DNA of 63,727 nt from Basidiobolus meristosporus CBS 931.73 (lineage: Eukaryota; Basidiobolomycota; Basidiobolomycetes; Basidiobolales; Basidiobolaceae): contig MCFE01000516.1 in the NCBI GenBank assembly GCA_002104905.1, positions 1-63,727 on the forward strand. Reading direction: 5' to 3'. The translations under genes and the position numbers were made by a program. Of the stretch, positions 56,288-63,727 are shown piece after piece. Each line of letters opens with the position of its first letter. The stretch's first letter is position 1. The notes below the pieces were generated by a model. It was not told where the DNA came from, searched no databases, and saw only the letters and a program-made list of their open reading frames with translations.

Positions 56288-57123
56288 ATCAATTTGTATG
56301 CATGAAAAGTAAGAGAAACGGCTGAGTCAGGAAGTAAGGAGTGTGAAAAAGAGGCAATAGCCAATCAATTCACACAAATGTAGGAGGTGATAGAGTGTCT
56401 GGGATCAGAAAGTGAGCAAATTGGCAGGGAACCAATCAAAAGCCACTTATACATTGTTTTGATGAAAAATTTTGACAAAGTTTTTTGTGAAATCTGGGAT
56501 GCAATTATTTTTCAATGGTCTCTGGACGGAGTCCTGACAAGATCAGTACCTCTCAGTCACAGGACATTAACTTTGTGACTATATTGCTTTTTGTAGCAGA
56601 GCACACAATCTATACAAGCTGACTTGGGCTTAGTCTCATCTGGAAGCCCTAAGAAAAAAATTAAGAAAAGGCCAGCAAAATACCATCATAATATCTGCTG
56701 AGTTCTAAACTTCTCAAAATGACAACTCTCAATATCTCTGTTGTTAGCTGATGGGCGGGCTAGCAAAAAAATTCTCCAGGAGCAGTGTGGGCCAATTAGA
56801 TTCCATACCAAATTTGGTAATTAGCTGCCTATTACTTCCATCAAAGATTGCATTTAATATTTTGAACCAAAAGCACCAGCTGAATACCAGCAAAATACAA
56901 TTAGAATACCAGCAGGATACCAGCCAAAAGCAGATGAATTCCAAGTTTGAGACTTTCATAGGGGAAGCTAATATATGTAACTCAAGTAAGCAGTAATGAT
57001 GTATATTTGGGACACAAGCTAGACAACCATTAATTGCTCTGAGTTAATCAAAACTATGAAAAAATTTGATTGCATACACTCAGATATACATGGCCCATGC
57101 AGTATTTATCCATTAGTGAAATG
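56288..57123. other. Spacer in transposon cluster
   Basis: About 830 bp. Contains a local repetition of the word ATACCAGCA around 56880-56930. No gene. Confidence 0.4.
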
Positions 57124-57237
57124 TGTTGTAAGAGTTTGTAACTCCACCTAGATACTCACCTAACTTAGTCACCTAGATTATTACCTGTAAATCTTAGTGA
57201 ATACTAACCAGGCTCCTTCTATGGATTTACTCCAAAT
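57124..57237 (+). mobile_element. Truncated copia LTR
   Basis: The first 114 bp of an LTR (TGTTGTAAGAGTTTGTAACT...) cut off where a second full LTR begins. Confidence 0.75.
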
Positions 57238-59421
57238 TGTTGTAATAATTTGTATTTCCACCTGAATATTCACCTAACTTAGTCACTTAGATCAACACCT
57301 TCAAATCCTAAAGTATACTGACCAAATTTCTTGCTGGGATCTACTTGGAATAGGTTTACCAAGATATCAGGTACTCACAACATGAAAACTCTCAAAGTTG
57401 TCCAAACTGCCCCAAAACTTTGTACACATTTTTGTGAGACCTTCTTAAATCTATTCTAGGTGTTGCAATATCAAGACCATGTAAAAGTCTAAATAATACC
57501 TTACATTCAATAAATCATAAAGTGGAAACTACATAATCTACTTGTTGTCCCAATCACTTTCAATATCTCCAAGTCTCTTACAATGGTAATGAGCCCAAAG
57601 CTGTCACTCTCTGCAATGTCTGCTAATGCTTTTAGTGAAATTTCTCCCTCTGCTGAAAAGTTGGATTGATCTAACTACCAAGTGTGGAAATTGAAAATGA
57701 AGATGCAGCTATAAGAAAGAGACCTATGTGATGCTGTGATTGGACAAGAATGCTCTCCTAAAATTGCAGGAGACTGCATTGGCCTTACTATTGAGATAAA
57801 TTGCATATTCAATACTCCACAGATATCAGCAAGTATTGCCTTGAGGATATTAGAAGACACCTACCAGTCATGTCCAGTGGCTAAGAAAATGTATCTTAAG
57901 CAAAAATTGGTGACTGCAAAGATACTTCCAGGAGAAGAAATGAAGAGTTTTATTAACCAAATTACCTTTTTGGTTGATCAGATGGAAGTTGTAGACATAA
58001 CAACCACTGATGAAGATATGACAGTTACCCTCCTGAGTAGCCTGATATATGAGCTTTAGGGTCTTGTATCAGTTCTATAGTCCAGAACTGAAGATTGGAC
58101 CTCAAATAACATAAATAGAAGGCCCTTGTATGAAGGATTAAAAAGTTCAAGTGCTGGTAATAAGGAAGAAGAAGAAATCTTTAATATGCAATGATAACCA
58201 ACAAGTGAGGTTCTCAAGACCCTGTAAAGGCAACTGCAACCTTTTTTGCAGCTACTGCCATAGGAAAGGACACACATCAGACTGATGCTTCAAAGAGAGA
58301 TACATGGTACAAAAAGCCTGAATATACAGATGCAGCAACATCTGAATATACTCTACTCATATCTGGACTAAATACAACTGCAAACTAGGATTCTCAGATG
58401 GGGTACATTGACTCTGGAGAATCTCAACACCTTACACACAAATAAGAACTTGTTACCCAGTGTCAAGATATTCCAATCAAGAAGGTTTTTATGGGTACAT
58501 TAGAACACTTGATGCAGTCAGGAAATTAACTATCCAATTAAACCTAAGAAGCAGTGAAGGAAGCTACACATTTACTTTTTAAGAAGTACCAGAAATTGCA
58601 AAGATCCTAATATCCCTAAGTAAGGTCACAGCAAAGGGACTCAGTATCAGTCTTGACAGTTCTGCATGTAGGTTAACTGATCAAAATGGGGTTCATGTTA
58701 CTTTGTGCATCAGAGATCAGAAGCTATATAAAAAGAATTATGTTCCATCACATCTGGAAGCCAATGTAAGTAACTTGAATGAAGGAACACCAATCTTTTG
58801 TTGTAATAATTTGCAATTCCACCCAAACATTCACCTAACTTAGTCACATAGATCATTAGCCTCAAATCCTGGAGTATTCTGACCAAATTCCTTGTTGGGA
58901 TTTACTTATAATGTTTTCATCAAAATACCAGGTACTCAAAACATGAAAATTCTGAAAGTTGTCCAAACAACCTCAAACTTTGCACACATGTTCCTGGGAC
59001 CTTCCTAAGCCTATTCTATGTGCTTGTTATCCCAAGACCATGTAAAAGTACTAATACTACTTTTACACTTAATAAATTATTAAGTGATAACCACATTATC
59101 TACTTGTTGTCCCAATCACTTCTATTAACTCCAAGATACTTACAACATGTTATGGCACAGGAGACTTGGACACATCAATTTTGAACATTTGGGCAAATTT
59201 TCCATAGATCAGCTAGTTTCTGGAGTAAAAATTGATCCCCAAGATGATTTGAAGCACTTTGAAGCATGCATGAATGGGAAACAAGCCAGAAAATAGGTCA
59301 ATAGCACTGGGCTAACCAAATAAGAAAAATTTGATCTAATTCTTTCATATCAGTGTGGACTGATGCAATATTTATTTTTAATTGGGATGAAGTATTAGTT
59401 TACTTTTATTGATGGTTATAC
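57238..59421 (+). mobile_element. Copia element 1: 5' LTR, gag-pol relic, interrupted
   Basis: LTR 57238-57584, then a decayed primer site GGTAATGAGCCC and gag ATG at 57588, stopped by TGA after GAAAAGTTG. Further on: gag (NEDTYQSC-like region at about 57860), a zinc knuckle at about 58250, the protease D-S-G at about 58401, the pre-integrase wording interrupted by an LTR at 58799-59147 and resuming as WHRRLGHINFEHLG at about 59152, and the first residues of integrase (FTFIDGYT) at about 59400, where a second LTR breaks in. Many stops. No 3' LTR was found. Confidence 0.78.
58799..59147 (+). mobile_element. Solo copia LTR inside element 1
   Basis: 349 bp, TGTTGTAATAA to ACTTACAACA, inserted between the pre-integrase halves of element 1. 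Flanks do not give a clean duplication. Confidence 0.8.
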
Positions 59422-60420
59422 TGTTGTAAAAGTTGGTAATTCAACTCAAGTATTCACCTAGCTTAGTCAGTTAGATCATTACCTTCAGATCCTAGGGAAT
59501 ACCGATTGAGTTCTTTGTCAGGATTTACTTAGAATATTTTTACCAAACTACTAGGCACTCAGAACATGAAAATTCTCAAAGTTGTCCAAACAGCCCCAAG
59601 CTTTGCACACATGCTCTTGGGACCTTCCTTAGCTTATTCAACATGTTTGTAATGCTAAGACCATGTAAAGGTATAAATACCACTTTTATATTCAATAAAT
59701 TATTAAGTGAGAACCACATAATCTACTTGTTCTCCCAATCCCTTCCAATACCTCCAAGACTTATGCACAGGTTATGAGCCCCAAGCTGTCACTATCTGCA
59801 ATGTCTACTACTGCTATTACTGGTATATTTCCCTCTGCCTTTGACTGCATTTGCCTTAACATCAAAGATAAATTGCAAATTCAATGCTCAAGAGCAAAAA
59901 TGGCAAAGAATGCCTGGAAGACATTGGAGGACACATACCCACAATGTTCAGCTGCCAAGAAATGTATCTTGGAGAAAATTCTTTACTAAAAAGATGCTGC
60001 CAGTAGAAGAAATGAAAGATCTAATTAACAGAAATAAATTACATATATGGAAAGCTCCTAGATAAAGAATTAAGAAAATCAAGCGCTAATAAGAAGGAAG
60101 AAGTAAATGCTTTAATAAGCAATAATAACCAACAAAGAAAGTACCCAAGACCCTTTAAAGGCAACTGCATCCAGTTCTGCAACTACTGCAAAAGGAAAGG
60201 AAACACAGTAGTCCTGTGCTTCAGAGAGAGAGATACTCAGCAAAGGAAGCCTGAATGGAAATGTGGTAACAACTGAAGATAGACTATTCATATCTGCACT
60301 AAATATGACCACAAGCAGGGATTCTCAGATGCAGTATATTGACTCTGGAGCATCTCAACACTTTATACACCAAAAAGAACTTTCTACCTAATTTCAAGAA
60401 ACTCCAATCAAGAAGGTTTT
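59422..60420 (+). mobile_element. Copia element 2: LTR and deleted gag
   Basis: LTR 59422-59769, primer site GGTTATGAGCCC at 59770-59781 overlapping the gag ATG at 59774. Gag begins MSPKLSLSAMSTT but lacks about 150 bp between CCCTCTGC and CCTTTGACTGC relative to the copy at 61016, and a second block before the zinc knuckle; a stop follows KILY. Its remains (zinc knuckle region about 60170-60215, protease D-S-G at about 60342) run to about 60420. Confidence 0.78.
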
Positions 60421-60663
60421 CATGCTGTGACATTGAGCTACTTGAGTTCCATCTTTGCAGCAAAGATACTGCTTTCTCTGCCTGAGTTATTGATTTCTTT
60501 GCACATATTATTGGCTGTGGTGGTGTATAGGTCCAAGGGAGAGATATGTCCAGCACCTCTCAAGTGTTTTGTGTGTGGGGTGCTCACTGGGTGCAATAAT
60601 CTCTGGCAAAAGCTTGCTAGGAATACTTGGGTTCTGTCTCTAATCCAATGTGATGGGGAATAA
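60421..60663. mobile_element. Inverted accessory-ORF fragment followed by 148-bp repeat R
   Basis: 60421-60510 is the reverse complement of about 54680-54775 (the coiled-coil end of the accessory ORF). 60516-60663 is repeat R, which recurs at 61757-61904 with a few mismatches and ends exactly at the next LTR. Confidence 0.7.
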
Positions 60664-61771
60664 TGTTGTAAAAATTTGTATTTCCACCTAAATATTCACC
60701 TAACTTAGTCACTTAGATCATCACCTTCAAATCCTAGAGAATACTGACCAAATTCCTTGTTGGGATTTACTTAGAATATTTTCACCAAAATACCAGGTAC
60801 CCAGAACATGATGATTCTCAAAGTTGTCCAAACAGCCCCAAACTTTGCACACATGTTCTTGGGACCTTCCTTAACCTATTCTATGTGTTTGTAATGCCAA
60901 GACAGGTAAAAGTATAAGTACTACTTTTACATTCAATAAATCATTAAGTGAAAACCACATAATCTACTTGTTCTCCAAATCACTTCCAATATCTCCAAGA
61001 CTCTTACAACAGGTTATGAGCCCCAAGCTGTCACTCTCTGCAATGTCTACTACTGCTATTACTGGAATTTTTCCCTCTGCTGAAAAGTTGGATGGATCTA
61101 ACTACCAAGTGTGGAAGGTGAAGATGAAGATGCTGCTACAAGAAAGAGGCCTTTGGGATATTGTCATGGGAGAAGAATGCCCTCCTAAAAACGTGGGAGA
61201 GGAAGCCTTAAAGTACCAGAAGAAAGAACAAAGTGCCTTTACCTGCATTTGCCTTAATGTCAAGGACAAATTGCTAATTCAATGCTCAAGAGGAAAAATG
61301 GCAAAGAATGCCTGGAAGGCATTAGAAGACACCTACCAGTCATGTTCAGCTGCCAAGAAAATGTATCTGAGACAAAAATTCTTTACTATAAAGATGCTGC
61401 CAGCAGAAGAAATAAAAAATCTAATTAACAGAATTACCCTGCTGGAAGATGAGATGGAATCTGTGGGCGTTCCAACTACTGATGAGGATGTGATAGTTAC
61501 CATCCTGAATAGCCTGACAGACAAGTTTCAGGGCCTTGTATCAGCCCTAGAGTCCAGAACTGAAGATTTGACCTTAAATTACGTATATGGAAGGCTCCTA
61601 GATGAAGAATTAAGAAAATCAAGCGCCAATAAGAAGGAAGAAGAAAATGCTTTAATAAGCAATGATAACCAACAAAGGACGTACCTAAGACCCTACAAAG
61701 ACAACAGCAACCTATTTTGCAACTACTGCAAAAGGAAAGGACACACATCAGACCGGTGTGGTGGTGTATAG
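60664..61771 (+). mobile_element. Copia element 3: LTR and open gag
   Basis: LTR 60664-61011 (348 bp; inverted ends TGTTGTAA/TTACAACA). Primer site GGTTATGAGCCC at 61012-61023 matches the anticodon arm of initiator tRNA-Met, as in Copia half-tRNA priming. Gag runs from the ATG at 61016 to 61771, 251 aa: LDGSNYQVWKVKMKML at about residue 24, the DTYQSC region, and a CCHC knuckle CNYCKRKGHTSDRC at the C terminus, where repeat R interrupts it. The rest of pol is missing. Confidence 0.85.
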
Positions 61772-61904
61772 GTCCAAGGGAGAGATACATCCAACACTTC
61801 TCAAGTGTTTTGTGTGTGGGGTGTTCACTGGGTGTGATAACCTCTGGCAAAAGCTTGCTAGGAATACTTGGGTTCTGTTTCTAATCTAATGTGAAGGGGA
61901 ATAA
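61757..61904 (+). repeat. Repeat R, second copy
   Basis: About 148 bp (TGTGGTGGTGTATAGGTCCA ... GGGGAATAA) matching 60516-60663. It truncates the gag of element 3 just after the zinc knuckle. Confidence 0.8.
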
Positions 61905-62204
61905 AGCCACAAGCTTGTCAAGGGAAAACTATTGAGCTACAATCCCCAACTTAGTTGGTGTCTTAACAAAAGTATGAGCTGGGTTCAGCGTCCTTTGAAA
62001 TGACAATGTACTAAAGCTTCCAAAGTCAAAACAACTGTAAACTCCACCAGCAGGGACTTGATAAGAATGCAGCTGTGGTCAATAGTTACAAAGACAGAAA
62101 AGTATCTTTGCCTGTACAAGAACAAACTTGGGAAAGAATCAAATATAATAAAAGATACCTACTCTGAGTATTCCTCACAAGTAGTGCCTCCAAGGTCAGT
62201 TGGC
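61905..62204. other. Unassigned repeat-region DNA
   Basis: 300 bp between repeat R and the gypsy LTR. No open frame recognised. Confidence 0.35.
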
Positions 62205-62827
62205 TGTCAGCGCGGTTTCCTGGGAGTGTCCTGTGGTCTAGGGTTGGAAGTTCAGGTAGCAGTAGGTAGCAGTGATCACACTAATCAACAAGTTGGTATA
62301 TTGATAAAAGGGATGATGATTTATTGTTGAGGGATAGCCTCCCTTATATACTTTTCTCACTGGCTAAGTGATTACTAATCATGGTGTTCCAGAAGGTTCC
62401 GGAGTTCAATAGAAATCTTAATGACATCAGAATGACCTAAGAATGTTCTAAGTAGGTGCCGGAAGGTTCTAAGAGGCACAGCACATCCAACCAATCAGGA
62501 ATCAGTATTCTGAAACCTGTGTAACATGGGGATACCATATACGGTATGGAGATGGTAGGGATGGTGACACGGGCTGATCATGTGTCACGGGTACTGGCGC
62601 GGGTACTTGCCTGATATAGAAGTACTTATAGCTAGTAATCTTACATAAAGTGAGGGGTAACTTATGCAATAAGGTAAGCAGGTGTGATAGTCAACCGGCT
62701 TATGGGATAGTACTGATTGGGTAAGACAAATGGGATAAAACTAAAATAAGTGTAGTAGAGATATAGGGAAGTAGAAAATAAGGGAATGAGCACATCTGTC
62801 AGTGGGTGTCACTGTCACCCCACTACA
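62205..62827 (-). mobile_element. 3' LTR of a Ty3/gypsy element
   Basis: On the minus strand it starts TGTAGTGGGGTGACAG directly after a polypurine tract (62828-62841, GAGAGGGGGGTGGA on the minus strand). TATATAAGG lies at about 62342-62350 and AATAAA at about 62319-62324, giving promoter and poly(A) signals. The left border (TGTCAG at 62205) is a guess from the TG...CA rule. Confidence 0.65.
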
Positions 62828-62866
62828 TCCACCCCCCTCTCAGCTTTGAACTTGGGTCAAAGCAAA

Positions 62867-63727
62867 CTAATCTTGATGTACAAAATTCCTATGCTTGAAT
62901 AACTTAAGTTGATTTCCAGCAACTGGTGCTCTCAACTGGGTGTTGTCAAGCTCAGATATGTAATAACTTCCATTTCCAATCACTTTGGAAATGAGGTAGG
63001 GGCCAGTCCATTTGTTGTCAAACTTCCGACTCCATTGTTTGTCCAAGGTAGAATTGTAGAGTAATACTGGGTCTCCTAGTGATAGTGGTTTTGGTCTTGT
63101 TGGGTGTGATTTGTCAAAGGGCACCTTGTTCTTTAGTTGTATATCCTTAAGTTGTTCAGCAGCTCTGCTGATATTCAAGTCATGGTGATCAAGTTGCTGT
63201 ATGCGAGTTGCAAGGAGGTCTTCAGTCTGCATATTGGATCTCCAATTCAATGAGTTCCAAGTGACTGTGTTTAACTCAACTGGTAGTATGCAGTCATGTC
63301 CATAGAGTAGTTTGAATGGCGATAATCCAGTTGTTCTCTTGGTAGTAATTCTATCTGCCCAGAGTGCAAGATGTAATTGCTGTGGCCACAGTGTTGTGTT
63401 ATTCTCACAGGCCTTGACAAGAGAGTTCACCAATGGTCCATGTCCTCTCTCTATCATTCCATTGGCTTGAGGGTGGTAGGTGGTTGTAAAAGCAATGTGT
63501 ATCTTGTACTTTGAGCACAACTCCTGGATCATTTGGGATGTCATCTCTCCTCTGTCAGCAACAAACTGTCGGATGCAGCCAATCTGCAGATGATGTCTTC
63601 AAGTATAAATCTCCATATGGTATGGCTGTTGTTGTTGGGCAAGGCTTGAGCCTCTGCCCATCCACTAAGGTCATCTCTAGCAACAATCAGGTACTTTTTT
63701 GATCCAGCTGTTGGCATGTGGACAAGG
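62867..63727 (-). pseudogene. Ty3/gypsy integrase, C-terminal part (runs off window)
   Basis: The frame 63544-62867 shows the end of a retroviral-type integrase core and its C-terminal chromatin-binding region: TTYHPQANGMIERGHGPLV with the catalytic Glu, ADRITTKRTTGLSPFKLLYG, and KFDNKWTGPYLISKVIGNGSY. Upstream, LIVARDDLSGWAEAQAL (first Asp) is in another frame, and the second Asp lies in FVADRGEM, so a single-base loss near 63582 breaks the gene. The remaining pol and the 5' LTR lie beyond the window. Confidence 0.85.

Overview
The window reads as nuclear DNA of a fungus, probably an early-diverging (non-Dikarya) lineage. Genes are dense on both strands and split by short GT-AG introns, almost all 50-63 nt. 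They include fungal cell-surface types (a Kre9/Knh1-like Ser/Thr GPI protein, a fasciclin-domain protein) and KIN1, CDC43 and RACK1 orthologues. Two genes resemble proteins best known from animals: a CEP95-like centrosomal protein and an LRWD1/ORCA-like WD40 protein. A lineage that kept centriole-type components, such as Basidiobolus or a chytrid, would fit, but the species cannot be fixed from the sequence alone.

Region 1 (1-25 kb) is ordinary gene-rich DNA. In order it holds the 3' exon of a SulP sulfate permease, MET2, CDC43, a Cid1-type nucleotidyltransferase, OHCU decarboxylase, an LRWD1-like WD40 protein, a GPI-anchored wall protein, the CEP95-like protein, a Cys-rich single-pass membrane protein, an orphan basic ORF, a PX-PB1 protein, RACK1, a fasciclin protein, a KIN1 kinase and a C2H2 zinc-finger protein. 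Exon-intron models were read by hand. For nearly all multi-exon genes the phases add up to whole codons. Intron 2 of RACK1 is unusually long and contains a box C/D snoRNA resembling U24, the arrangement known from yeast ASC1/snR24.

Region 2 (27-48.4 kb) is a tandem array on the minus strand of asparagine-synthase-type genes (glutamine amidotransferase plus PP-loop amide synthetase). There are five full-length eight-exon copies with identical intron positions, two internally deleted relics and two smaller exon scraps. The copies are mosaics of one another, keep a TATA box about 40-55 bp upstream of the ATG, and several share a second upstream motif. Four copies are intact. The fifth stays open only if a shifted splice acceptor is used. 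This expanding enzyme family is the most distinctive content of the window.

Region 3 (48.4-63.7 kb) is a transposon graveyard. It holds a minus-strand solo copia LTR with a 5-bp target duplication, a diverged second LTR, a broken CACTA/Tnp2-type transposase with a divergent accessory ORF, a nest of copia elements (LTRs of about 348 bp, tRNA-iMet half-molecule primer site overlapping the gag ATG), and the 3' end of a Ty3/gypsy element.

No tRNA, rRNA or CRISPR array was recognised.
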